From positions 1 through 13,176 of the forward strand of contig JAYGED010000228.1 in NCBI GenBank assembly GCA_046582565.1: a stretch of DNA of 13,176 bases, written 5' to 3'. Below are positions 6,290 through 13,176 of the stretch, piece after piece. The notes below the pieces were generated by a model, which made no database searches, was not told where the DNA came from, and saw nothing but the letters and a program-made list of their open reading frames with translations. Position 1 is the stretch's first letter, and every line of letters starts with the position of its first letter. The position numbers and the translations under genes are program-made. The stretch comes from JAYGED01 sp046582565 (GTDB taxonomy: Bacteria > Pseudomonadota > Alphaproteobacteria > JAAXGF01).

Positions 6290-7336
6290 ATGAATCCAGC
6301 CAAAGCCTTTGCCCATCTGTTTTCACCTCTCGGGGGCGATGACGGTGATAATTACCGCTCACCGGGCCAGATATCGTTTCTGCGAGCACCCTTTGTTTCG
6401 CTTGATAGTGATGAACTAGCCAGCACTGAAGCACAATATGTGTTCATCGGCGTACCGTTTGACGAAGGCAACGTGGGAAAGCCGGGCTCCGAAGACGGTC
6501 CGCGGGAATTCCGCGTCGCTTCATTGGATTACTTCCCTTACTGGTTTGAGTTCAATGTCGACCTGAATGGCAAGGCTGTGGACTGTGGCGATGTATCCAT
6601 GCCACGGGTCAGTCCCGGTGTTGCGCATGAGCGTATTTACGCGGCTGTTCGCAAGGCGTTGGCCGCGGGCAAGGCGCCGATCATTTGTGGTGGCGATCGT
6701 TCGATTTCCATTCCCGCAACGAAGGCACTCTCAGACCATCTCGGTGTGGAAAAGAAAATGGGCTACATGCACTTAGGCGCCCATCTGGATATGGCGGACA
6801 CATGGGCCGGTGAAAGCAACGTCAGCACCTGCACCATGGCGCGCATTACCGAACTGGGAAATCTTAGTATGGACAACGTTGCGCATATCGGTGCGCGCAA
6901 TTCGTTTAATCCCAAGGATCATATTGATCTAGTCAAGAACCGGGGCATGCGTTTCCATCCCATGTTCGAGGTCCTCGAACGCGGCATTGATGACGTGATG
7001 GATGAAACGGTATCCAGGGTCTGGGACGATACCGATGGCCAGTATCTGAGCTTCAATTTCAACGTGATGGATTCATCATCGGCACCGGGCGTGACCGCAA
7101 CGGAACCGGGTGGTCTGGAATCCCGCGAAATCATGCGCGTTGCCTCCAAAATCAGTGAACGCGGTGGTCTCAGCGTGATCGACATAACGGAGCTCTGCCC
7201 CATGTTCGACATCAGTGGCTCCACATCGCGCACGGCGGTGTGTGTGGTGCTGCGCATTTTAGCCGGTATTGAACTCAAGCACGGCCGGACACTTGATGAC
7301 TCGCTCCGACGTCCGGGATGGAAGTTCAAGGATTAA
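6290..7336 (+). CDS. Ureohydrolase beta subunit, metal-site-less pseudoenzyme
   Basis: A 348-residue full-length paralogue of the preceding gene (shared landmarks: YFPYxFE, VDxxxxxxVDCGD, SxNPKD, VLERGID, ELxPMFDxS). Four of the six metal ligands are replaced: R137 in GGDRS, G163 in GAHLD, and N256 and N258 in SFNFNVMD; only H165 and D167 remain. It therefore cannot hold the usual two-metal centre and should be inactive alone. The intact frame, clear ribosome-binding site (AGGAG, 6277-6281) and conserved core argue against decay. By analogy with metformin hydrolase, where non-catalytic beta subunits assemble with alpha in one hexamer, I infer a structural or substrate-shaping partner of the alpha subunit. 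A separate ligand-sensing role is the alternative. Confidence 0.87.
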   Translation: MNPAKAFAHLFSPLGGDDGDNYRSPGQISFLRAPFVSLDSDELASTEAQYVFIGVPFDEGNVGKPGSEDGPREFRVASLDYFPYWFEFNVDLNGKAVDCGDVSMPRVSPGVAHERIYAAVRKALAAGKAPIICGGDRSISIPATKALSDHLGVEKKMGYMHLGAHLDMADTWAGESNVSTCTMARITELGNLSMDNVAHIGARNSFNPKDHIDLVKNRGMRFHPMFEVLERGIDDVMDETVSRVWDDTDGQYLSFNFNVMDSSSAPGVTATEPGGLESREIMRVASKISERGGLSVIDITELCPMFDISGSTSRTAVCVVLRILAGIELKHGRTLDDSLRRPGWKFKD

Positions 7337-7450
7337 TGAAAACCCGATCCCGTTTTGAAAGGCGGAGGCTGGTTTCAACAAAAATAATACACGAAAGCGA
7401 ACTCTACGAAACCCTAAGCAACAGAAACATTATTGAATAGGGAGAAAATT

Positions 7451-8542
7451 ATGGAAACTTTGAAAAACGCGATCCAAAGAAAAGTTAGCAGACGTTCGTT
7501 TGTGACCGGCGCTGCAGGAATTGCAGCGGCCACCATCGTGATGCCGAAAGTCGGTCGCGCCGCAGGTGATCTCAACGTGCTTGTCTGGTGTGATCATGCC
7601 GATGAAAAACTACTCGCGCCGTTCGAAGCCAAGCACAATGTGAAGGTCAATGTGAAGATCTACGAAGGCACCGGCACGGCGCTCTCGATCATCGAGCAGT
7701 CGGCGCCGGGTGACTGGGACGTGCTGGTGGTCGATGCCCCGGACACGCCTACGGTTGCAAGAATGGGTCTCCTGGAGCCCATGGATGACAGCAAATTGCC
7801 ACTCGGCGATTTGTTCAAGCCATTGATCTCCGCGTCGTTCAATAAAGTGGACGGCGTGCGTTATGGAGTGCCTGAGAAGTTCGGCTATTACGGCGTTGCT
7901 TACAACAAGGCTAAGGTTGATGCTGCCGACATGCGATCCGCCCAGGTTATGTGGAACTCCAAATACAAGGGCCGGGTTGCCGTTTATGACTATTACTTCC
8001 CGACCATGCAGCTGATCGCCATTTCCATGGGCATTCATCCCGATGACATCACCATGGATATTTTGCCCAGTATTCGCGAAAAGCTGCTGGCCATGAAACC
8101 GAACATCAAAATGGTCGGCGACATTGTCAGCGTACAGAACGCGCTGGTGAACGGCGATGTGGACTTGATCATCAACGGCGCCGAATTCGTCGTCTCGGGC
8201 CTCATGCCGACCATGCCCCAGCTTGACTGGACGATCTTTGACGAAGGCGGCCTGATGTGGATTCAGGGCCTCTCGATATTCAAGGATTCCACGAAGAAGG
8301 ATCTCGCCTTTGACTTCATCAATTATATCCTGAGCCCAAAGGGCCAGGGCACCTTGGCGACGTCGGAATGCTACTGGGCGATGCCTGCCAACAAGAACGC
8401 AATTCTCAATGATGCGGAGAGGGCGATTTTGCGGTGGGACGAGCAGGCTGCGTTCCTCGATCGCTCCGTACCCTCGACTATCAGTCAGCCCGATATCGAT
8501 GCCGAAATGCTCGATATCTGGACAGAGTTCCTGCAGAGCTAA
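7451..8542 (+). CDS. Periplasmic substrate-binding protein of a polyamine-type ABC importer (PotD/PotF-like), Tat-exported
   Basis: A 363-residue extracytoplasmic binding protein of the spermidine/putrescine class. The frame opens at a TTG (7433), but ATG 7451 is the likely start, with AGGGAG six bases upstream. The N-terminus is a twin-arginine signal (SRRSFVTG, R14-R15, then a hydrophobic stretch) with cleavage likely after GRA or GRAA near residue 37. The mature protein begins with the typical LNVLVWCDHADEKLLAPFE phrase and has the binding-protein landmarks VPEKFGYYGVAYN and DFINYILSPKGQG. Folded, Tat-dependent export is common for this class. The ligand is not readable from sequence; its location after the ureohydrolase genes suggests a cationic guanidino compound rather than a polyamine. 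The 114-base gap before it has no clear promoter, only a TTGAAA/TTTCAA inverted repeat (7355-7378). Confidence 0.9.
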   Translation: METLKNAIQRKVSRRSFVTGAAGIAAATIVMPKVGRAAGDLNVLVWCDHADEKLLAPFEAKHNVKVNVKIYEGTGTALSIIEQSAPGDWDVLVVDAPDTPTVARMGLLEPMDDSKLPLGDLFKPLISASFNKVDGVRYGVPEKFGYYGVAYNKAKVDAADMRSAQVMWNSKYKGRVAVYDYYFPTMQLIAISMGIHPDDITMDILPSIREKLLAMKPNIKMVGDIVSVQNALVNGDVDLIINGAEFVVSGLMPTMPQLDWTIFDEGGLMWIQGLSIFKDSTKKDLAFDFINYILSPKGQGTLATSECYWAMPANKNAILNDAERAILRWDEQAAFLDRSVPSTISQPDIDAEMLDIWTEFLQS

Positions 8543-8609
8543 ACGCTGTAGACTCCCTGAGCCTGCGTTCCTGGAAATGATCTGAATGATTGTTCAGACG
8601 TATCCAGGG

Positions 8610-8630
8610 CCAGAATCTCTGGTATTTTGT
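8610..8630 (+). terminator. Weak stem-loop with T-rich tail between binding protein and permease genes
   Basis: CCAGA-ATC-TCTGG followed by TATTTTGT. The stem is only 5 bp, so at most a partial terminator or an RNA 3'-end stabiliser. Such elements often let the binding protein be made in excess over the membrane parts. A second small hairpin, CTGAA/TTCAG, lies just upstream at 8582-8597. Confidence 0.3.
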
Positions 8631-8686
8631 GTGTTGATGACTATGACCTGTCACAGGGATGTGCGAGGCCCTCGCCAAGCTCAAAG

Positions 8687-9538
8687 ATGAACAGGCGCCC
8701 AGGATTTGATTTCACGCGATGGGCCTACCAGCCGGCACTGATATTCACGGTTGTGTTCTTTGGCCTGCCGCTTGCGACGATGGTCGTTGTCAGCTTCTGG
8801 CAGCGCATCTATGGCAAACTCACGGCAACCTGGACCTTTGCCAACTACAACAAGTTCTTCGGCAAGGATTATCTCGTCGACGCCTTGTGGAACTCGATTG
8901 AGGTAACCCTGGCGACAACGGCGATCAGCATTATCCTGGCTTATCCCCTGGCCTATATCCTGGCCTACAGAGTGCCCGCGCGCTGGCAGCGATTTGTCCT
9001 GATTCTCACCGTGCTGCCGTTCTGGACGGCCTATGTGGTGCGCTCATACAGCTGGCTCCTGGTGATCTCCGAAAACGGCATTCTCAATATCATGATGACC
9101 GAATTCGGGCTTATCGACCAACCTCTGGAAATGGCATACAGCCGAGGCGCAACCATTCTCGGGTTCGTCCACTTCTTCACGATGCTGCTGACATTGACCA
9201 TCTACGCCAATCTTGTGCAGATCAAACCGTCTTATCGCAAAGCCGCGGCTGATCTCGGTGCCAGCCCCCTACAGGTGTTCCTGCGCATTACACTGCCCCT
9301 GAGCATTCCAGGGGTCGCCGTCGGCGCCTTTATTACCTTCGTAATCTGCATCGGCGATTTTATTACGCCGCAGATTTTGGGCGGAGGAACTGAAGTCCTG
9401 TTGCCCCAGGCGATCATGCTGCAGGTGTCGCGCGCCGCCAATTTCCCCATGGCCTCGGTGATGAGCATCACGCTCATGGTCGTGGTCGTGGGCGTTTACT
9501 TCATGTCTGCGAAGCACCTGAAGATGGAACGCGTATAG
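8687..9538 (+). CDS. ABC transporter permease, PotB-like
   Basis: A 283-residue inner-membrane permease with about six hydrophobic segments. The permease signature loop is present as ADLGASPLQVFLRITLPL (EAA motif, roughly 60 residues before the end of the last two helices). The first cytoplasmic residues are basic and the first helix starts at about residue 15. The start is uncertain: GTG 8627 extends the frame by 20 residues that do not look like a permease N-terminus, and ATG 8687 lacks a strong ribosome-binding site. It stops 2 bases before the second permease gene. It should form a heterodimeric channel with that protein and receive ligand from the binding protein at 7451. Confidence 0.87.
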   Translation: MNRRPGFDFTRWAYQPALIFTVVFFGLPLATMVVVSFWQRIYGKLTATWTFANYNKFFGKDYLVDALWNSIEVTLATTAISIILAYPLAYILAYRVPARWQRFVLILTVLPFWTAYVVRSYSWLLVISENGILNIMMTEFGLIDQPLEMAYSRGATILGFVHFFTMLLTLTIYANLVQIKPSYRKAAADLGASPLQVFLRITLPLSIPGVAVGAFITFVICIGDFITPQILGGGTEVLLPQAIMLQVSRAANFPMASVMSITLMVVVVGVYFMSAKHLKMERV

Positions 9539-9540
9539 CC

Positions 9541-10332
9541 ATGGGGGCATGGATCAGATCCGCCCCGGCGATGGCCTACCTGATCGCCGCATTGGGTTTC
9601 ATTTACCTGCCCGTGGTGGTGCTGGTGGTGTTCTCGTTTCAGGATGGGCTGTTACCGGTACCGCCGTTCAAGGGTCCCAGCCTGCAGTGGTACGAAAAGA
9701 TGTTCGCCAACGAACGGTTGGTGGAATCTCTGATTAATTCGGTGGTCGTTGCCGTCTCGTCGGCCCTGGTCACGACGATTCTGGGCTTCCTTGCGGCCTA
9801 CGGCATGGCGCGCCGCACACCGCGTTTCGCGGGTGGCATACGGTTTATCCTGATGGCGCCCTTGACAGTGTCCTATCTGATTATCGCTATCGGATTGCTG
9901 ATCACCTTCAACATCGTGGGCATCCAGAAATCGCTCTTCGCCGTGGGCCTCGGTCACGTCGTGATAAACCTGCCGCTATGCTTCGCCATCATCTACTCGC
10001 AGTTCGGAGATCATTTGCGTAATATCGACTGGGCCGCCCACGACCTGGGCGCCAGCGACGTCCAAACCCTGTTGCATGTCATCGCCCCGATCATGAAACC
10101 GTCCCTGTTCGCCTCATTCTGTTTATCGGCAACCTTGTCGTGGGATGAATTCATCATTGCATTCCTGCTCAGCCGTTTCGACGTCACTATGCCGGTGGTT
10201 ATTTTCGAGATGCTCCGAGCAGGCCTGACGCCTGAAGTGAATGCGGCGGGCACCATGGTCTTTGCGATATCGATGGTCACTGTTGGTATCGCCGCCATGG
10301 TCATGGCCGTAAATCACGGAGAAAGAAAATGA
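9541..10332 (+). CDS. ABC transporter permease, PotC-like
   Basis: A 263-residue second permease subunit with about six membrane segments. Landmarks of the PotC side are the PPFKGPSLQWYEKMF phrase after the first helix and the EAA loop AAHDLGASDVQTLLHVIAPI, followed by the WDEFIIAFLL segment. ATG 9541 begins 2 bases after the previous stop. Its own TGA overlaps the next ATG (ATGA at 10329-10332), so the permeases and ATPase are translationally coupled. It pairs with the PotB-like subunit in the inner membrane. Confidence 0.9.
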   Translation: MGAWIRSAPAMAYLIAALGFIYLPVVVLVVFSFQDGLLPVPPFKGPSLQWYEKMFANERLVESLINSVVVAVSSALVTTILGFLAAYGMARRTPRFAGGIRFILMAPLTVSYLIIAIGLLITFNIVGIQKSLFAVGLGHVVINLPLCFAIIYSQFGDHLRNIDWAAHDLGASDVQTLLHVIAPIMKPSLFASFCLSATLSWDEFIIAFLLSRFDVTMPVVIFEMLRAGLTPEVNAAGTMVFAISMVTVGIAAMVMAVNHGERK

Positions 10333-11399
10333 GTGATCGTCTCGTTGAGCTTAAGGGCGTCACCAAGGAATACGGCAGCGTCAAGGCGGTCGATAACATC
10401 AACTTGACGGTTTCGCGTGGTGAATTCCTTGTCCTGCTCGGCCCTTCGGGAAGCGGCAAGACAACCATTCTTTCCATGATGGGTGGCTTCATCGTTCCCA
10501 CTGCGGGACGGATAATCATTGATGGTGAGGACGTAACGGAAACCCCACCGGCATTGCGCCCGACGGTTACGGTGTTCCAAGATTACGCCCTGTTTCCGCA
10601 CATGTCTGTGCGCGAAAACGTGAGCTTTGGTCTGGCCATGCGCAAGGTGTCGAAGGCAGATCGCCACAAACTCGCTGAGGAATCTCTTGAGACTGTGGGG
10701 CTGGCCGGATTTGGTGACCGTGGCGTGCATCAGCTTTCAGGTGGTCAACGACAACGAGTGGCGCTGGCGCGTGCCATCGCCGTCGAGCCAACCGTTCTTT
10801 TGCTCGACGAACCACTGGGCGCACTTGATCTGAAAATCCGACGCCAAATGCAGGAAGAGCTGGTTCACCTGCAAAAGAGCCTGGGCGCAACCTTCGTGCA
10901 TGTAACCCACGACCAGGAAGAGGCCATGAGCCTTGCCAACAATATTGCCTTGATTAACCAGGGGCGAATCGAGGATTATGGCCCTCCTAATCGCGTGTAT
11001 CTGCGTCCAGCGACACTGTTCGCCGCTAATTTCATGGGTGACAGCAATATATTTGAGGGCACGACGGTTGCCTGCGAAGACGGTCATATCCGCGTCGATA
11101 CACAAATGGGACAGTTGGCATTTGCAGGCGAGGCGGAACCGGGAACAAACGTTCACATCTTATTGCGCCCCGAGCAGATCCGAGTGGGAACTGCCGACGA
11201 CGACGGCATGATAATGCTGGGTGAAATCAAAGTCATTGAGGTCGTGTTCCAGGGAACCCACAAGTTATGCCGTGTTCGCGCCGGTAAAGACCAAGCAGTC
11301 GATCTATTGTTGCGGTTACCGCAAGAGCATGCTGTATCGCCAGGAGATACCATGAGCGTTCACGCAAGAGAGACCGATGCGGTTCTGCTCAGAGATTGA
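10329..11399 (+). CDS. ABC transporter ATP-binding protein, PotA-like
   Basis: A 356-residue ATPase energising the importer. All nucleotide-binding motifs are intact: Walker A GPSGSGKTT (38-46), Q-loop Q84, signature LSGGQ (136-140), Walker B LLLDE (157-161), D-loop residues ALD, and switch H194. After about residue 240 comes a TOBE-type C-terminal domain (FMGDSNIFEGT, LLRPEQIRV) characteristic of the PotA/CysA/MalK-like group. It overlaps the PotC-like gene by 4 bases. The TetR gene starts 27 bases after it on the same strand. Confidence 0.93.
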   Translation: MSDRLVELKGVTKEYGSVKAVDNINLTVSRGEFLVLLGPSGSGKTTILSMMGGFIVPTAGRIIIDGEDVTETPPALRPTVTVFQDYALFPHMSVRENVSFGLAMRKVSKADRHKLAEESLETVGLAGFGDRGVHQLSGGQRQRVALARAIAVEPTVLLLDEPLGALDLKIRRQMQEELVHLQKSLGATFVHVTHDQEEAMSLANNIALINQGRIEDYGPPNRVYLRPATLFAANFMGDSNIFEGTTVACEDGHIRVDTQMGQLAFAGEAEPGTNVHILLRPEQIRVGTADDDGMIMLGEIKVIEVVFQGTHKLCRVRAGKDQAVDLLLRLPQEHAVSPGDTMSVHARETDAVLLRD

Positions 11400-11425
11400 A
11401 GCTGGGATTGGATGGCGAGGGGACC

Positions 11426-12097
11426 ATGGCTGACAAGCCACCAAGAAGACAAAGCATAAAAGGGCAGGACCGGGCTGAAAGTCTGATGGCAGCCGCAATC
11501 GACCTGTTCACGGAACGTGATTATGCGTCCGTAACAATTAAGGACATTACGCGCCGTGCGGGGGTGACGCATTCTCTTGTCTATTACCACTTCAAAAACA
11601 AGGAAGAGTTGTTCAACAGGGCTGTGACCAATCTGATTGAAACGACCATCAAGGGCTATCAGGAATCCCGCAAACATCATCACGACCCGGTGGAACTGAT
11701 CGAAGACTGGTTTGAAAACAACATCCGGCTGTCTCAGGATCTCCGCAAACTAGTGAAGATCATGTTTGATTATGCGGGACCCCGAAAAGGTTCTCCATCC
11801 GTGTCCAAGGCCATCAAGGATTTCTATCGTGAAGAACACAAAATTCTTGCAACCAGTGTTGCGCAAGGCATTACCAAGGGGCACTTCAAGGATGTTGACC
11901 CGGCACGCATCGCATCGTTTGTATCGACCCACATTGACGGAATATTCTATGATTCCTTTATCCGTGACGATGATGATATTGCCCGCGCCATGATGGACTT
12001 GAAGTGGGCATTATGGACCATACTCGGGTATAAGGAAGGCATCCTCACCCAATCGAAAACATCGAACCGAATGATCGCCCTGGCTTTGTCAGATTAA
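11426..12097 (+). CDS. TetR/AcrR-family transcriptional regulator
   Basis: A 223-residue regulator. The frame opens with a TTG at 11396 overlapping the ATPase stop, but ATG 11426 behind GAGGGG (11417-11422) is more likely. The N-terminal domain is a clear TetR helix-turn-helix: IDLFTERDYASVTIKDITRR, then AGVTHSLVYYHFKNKEELF (residues about 25-63). The C-terminal ligand domain is helical and not assignable to a ligand; an unusual HHH run occurs near residues 87-89. It is encoded last in the locus and could repress it from the palindrome at 3737-3750, with the imported guanidino compound as inducer. That circuit is inference. Confidence 0.88.
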   Translation: MADKPPRRQSIKGQDRAESLMAAAIDLFTERDYASVTIKDITRRAGVTHSLVYYHFKNKEELFNRAVTNLIETTIKGYQESRKHHHDPVELIEDWFENNIRLSQDLRKLVKIMFDYAGPRKGSPSVSKAIKDFYREEHKILATSVAQGITKGHFKDVDPARIASFVSTHIDGIFYDSFIRDDDDIARAMMDLKWALWTILGYKEGILTQSKTSNRMIALALSD

Positions 12098-12108
12098 CTG
12101 CGCCTGAG

Positions 12109-12130
12109 CTGGCCGATCAGAAGCGGTCAG
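12109..12130 (+). terminator. Stem-loop after the TetR gene, possible terminator
   Basis: CTGGCCG (12109-12115) and CGGTCAG (12124-12130) form a 7-bp stem with one G-T pair and an 8-base loop, 11 bases after the TetR stop. No T-tract follows, so it is a weak candidate for the end of the locus transcript. Confidence 0.35.
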
Positions 12131-12134
12131 ACTC

Positions 12135-12368
12135 TTACGCGGCAGCGTTACCGATCACTTTCATCGCCGCACCGTATGAGCGAAGACGGACTGCGACAAT
12201 AGCCGTTGGTCGGCCATAGCGCTTCATCGTCCGCTTCAGAAATTTGAGTGCAGCCCTGCGCCCCCGGTATTTCATCACAAAAACTTCCAGCAACTCGTCT
12301 TCATGATTCACCTCCCGCCACAAAAAATGCATCTCTCCATTGATGTTCACGACCTTCGAGAAAACGGA
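12135..12368 (-). mobile_element. IS6-family transposase remnant (decayed)
   Basis: On the minus strand, about 76 residues match the middle of IS6-family DDE transposases by eye: INGEMHFLWREVNHEDELLE, then RRAALKFLKRTMKRYGRPTAI and RLRSYGAAMKVIGNA. The second catalytic Asp, expected in the TDRLRSYG-like motif, is replaced (AVRLRSYG), and the expected Asp-Glu before VF is also missing. Both the N-terminal part and the catalytic Glu region are absent. The open frame continues to 12632, but that extension is antisense to the AlpA gene and is not transposase. No terminal repeats were found. It is an inactive scar just downstream of the ureohydrolase/transporter locus. Confidence 0.65.
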
Positions 12369-12441
12369 CGCCATGCGCAAAAAATGATCCCCGGGCTTCG
12401 TTGCAGAATGATCTCGTCGCGGATCTGACAAATCACTTAAG

Positions 12442-12693
12442 TTGCCGGCAACCCAAGGTGGGTGTGAGCCAGTCAGCCCGCCCAAAATTAAAGGGGGCAA
12501 TTTCCCCCTGCCTACGATCGACCGAATTGTAGGTGAATCCGAATGTGGTGCGATAACCAATTTGAGTAGAACCAGCCGTTGGAGGCTAATGCAGCGCGGT
12601 GAATTTCCGCGGAAACTTCGCATCAGCCCCAACCGTACAGGGTGGAAGCTGAGTTCAGTCCTGGCATGGCTTGCCGAACGGGAGGCCGCGTGA
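12442..12693 (+). CDS. AlpA-family phage/island transcriptional regulator
   Basis: An ORF of 83 residues whose last 46 or so form a MerR-like AlpA domain: LSRTSRWRLMQRGEFPRKLRISPNRTGW and then VLAWLAERE. AlpA proteins activate integrase or excision genes in prophages and islands. The start is uncertain: only a TTG (12442) is available, and the frame upstream of about 12510 contains a GGGGG-CAATTT-CCCCC hairpin (12493-12508), which suggests non-coding DNA or a damaged 5' end. The TGA shares one base with the next ATG (12693). It shows that island DNA resumes to the right of the catabolic locus. Confidence 0.65.
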   Translation: MPATQGGCEPVSPPKIKGGNFPLPTIDRIVGESECGAITNLSRTSRWRLMQRGEFPRKLRISPNRTGWKLSSVLAWLAEREAA

Positions 12694-12986
12694 TGGCTGA
12701 CGAAAGCAGCGCGAGCCCCGCCCCCAACCTGAGCTACTTGCTGGCCTTTGAGCAGCTTAGTCGATTGCTGGCCCTAGGAGACTCACACAGGGGCTATAGA
12801 GGGCGCTTGAATCCCTACTCCGCCAGAAACATGCGTTTGAGTCTCAGTGAATCTCTCAGGAGCCCTGCCGTGGATATCGCGCCCGCTACGATCCCAGCAT
12901 GTATCCCTTCTCGCTTAAACACCCCCGAACGCTCTTCTCTTGCTCCTGGATATCCCCGTGTCGGCTTCATCGTCACCAACCTGTAG
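12693..12986 (+). pseudogene. Small island gene, truncated and fused in frame to an IS remnant
   Basis: ATG 12693 overlaps the AlpA stop by one base. The first 30 or so residues (MADESSASPAP, then LSYLLAFEQLSRLLALGD) look like a real small helical protein of the type that follows AlpA in islands. After about base 12785 the reading becomes low-complexity and unlike the beginning, and from about 12942 the same frame reads into IS1380 transposase (PGYPRVGFIVTNL) before a TAG at 12984-12986. The gene was apparently cut by later rearrangement. I do not recognise the N-terminal family. Confidence 0.45.
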
Positions 12987-13176
12987 CGCCCCGCCGAGCG
13001 GGTGGTAGCTTTCTACAATCAGCGAGGCAAAGCGAAGCAGCACATCAAGGAAGGCAAACACGCCATCAAGTGGACCCGGCTGTCCTGCGGCAAGTTCCGC
13101 AACAACGCCGTCCGGCTGCAGCTTCACGTCCTGGCCTACAATCTCGCCAACTTCATGCGGACGTTGGCCTTGCCGA
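12942..13176 (+). mobile_element. IS1380-family transposase C-terminal part with in-frame stop, runs off the right edge
   Basis: Read in one frame, this encodes the conserved end of IS1380-family transposases: YPRVGFIVTNL, then RPAERVVAFYNQRGKA, IKEGKHAIKWTRLSCGKF, and NAVRLQLHVLAYNLANFMRT. A TAG at 12984-12986 interrupts the frame between TNL and RPAER; a single base change from a Lys codon would explain it. The N-terminal two thirds are absent on the left, so this is a 5'-truncated, stop-carrying remnant. The end of the element lies outside the window. Confidence 0.75.

Noticed and set aside
5152..7336. Plain agmatinase/polyamine operon (speB plus pot transporter)
   Set aside because: Two paralogues, one without metal ligands, plus nickel chaperones and missing agmatinase substrate motifs do not fit a putrescine pathway.
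7337..7450. Separate promoter for the transporter genes
   Set aside because: No convincing -35/-10 pair at proper spacing; TTGAAA and TAATAC are too far apart (24 bases).
12369..12632. N-terminal extension of the minus-strand frame containing the IS6 remnant
   Set aside because: It has no transposase similarity and runs antisense to the AlpA gene.

Overview
The window looks like an alphaproteobacterial chromosome segment. Base composition is moderately high in GC, the protein sequences have a Rhodospirillales/Rhizobiales flavour, and the accessory content is typical of integrated islands in that class. This placement is inferred from protein style only; there is no rRNA or marker gene. Apart from an IS remnant at 12135-12368, every gene I call is on the + strand.

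Layout: (1) Bases 1-3260 are a tightly packed mobile-island module: the end of a gene entering from the left, a DUF3631 P-loop (primase/helicase-like) protein, and several small hypothetical genes. A strikingly symmetric array of GTCACA/TGTGAC hexamers lies at the 3' end of the DUF3631 gene. (2) Bases 3261-3711 hold a truncated, secreted Sel1-repeat gene and gene-free DNA that resembles an insertion-sequence scar. (3) Bases 3712-12130 hold one co-directional catabolic locus: a promoter with a 14-bp palindrome over the -10, hypB, hypA, two paralogous arginase/agmatinase-superfamily (ureohydrolase) genes, a four-gene polyamine-type ABC importer (potD-, potB-, potC- and potA-like), and a TetR-family regulator. 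(4) Bases 12131-13176 are island debris: a decayed IS6-family transposase on the minus strand, an AlpA-type regulator coupled to a truncated small gene, a short tRNA-3'-end-like sequence, and an IS1380-family transposase C-terminus with an in-frame stop.

The main interest is region 3. The first ureohydrolase keeps all six metal ligands (H156, D185, H187, D189, D278, D280). The second has lost four of the six (R137, G163, N256, N258 in their place) yet is otherwise full length and conserved. An active plus a metal-less ureohydrolase subunit next to nickel chaperones HypA/HypB is the arrangement I recall for the recently described Ni-dependent heteromeric metformin hydrolase and its more widespread N,N-dimethylguanidine-hydrolysing relative; guanidine hydrolase GdmH likewise sits beside HypA/B-like proteins. 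My reading is that the ABC importer brings in a guanidino compound, HypA/HypB load Ni(II) into the alpha subunit, the alpha/beta complex hydrolyses the substrate (to urea and an amine if it is dimethylguanidine), and the TetR protein probably controls the locus from the palindrome at its front. The exact substrate cannot be read from the sequence.
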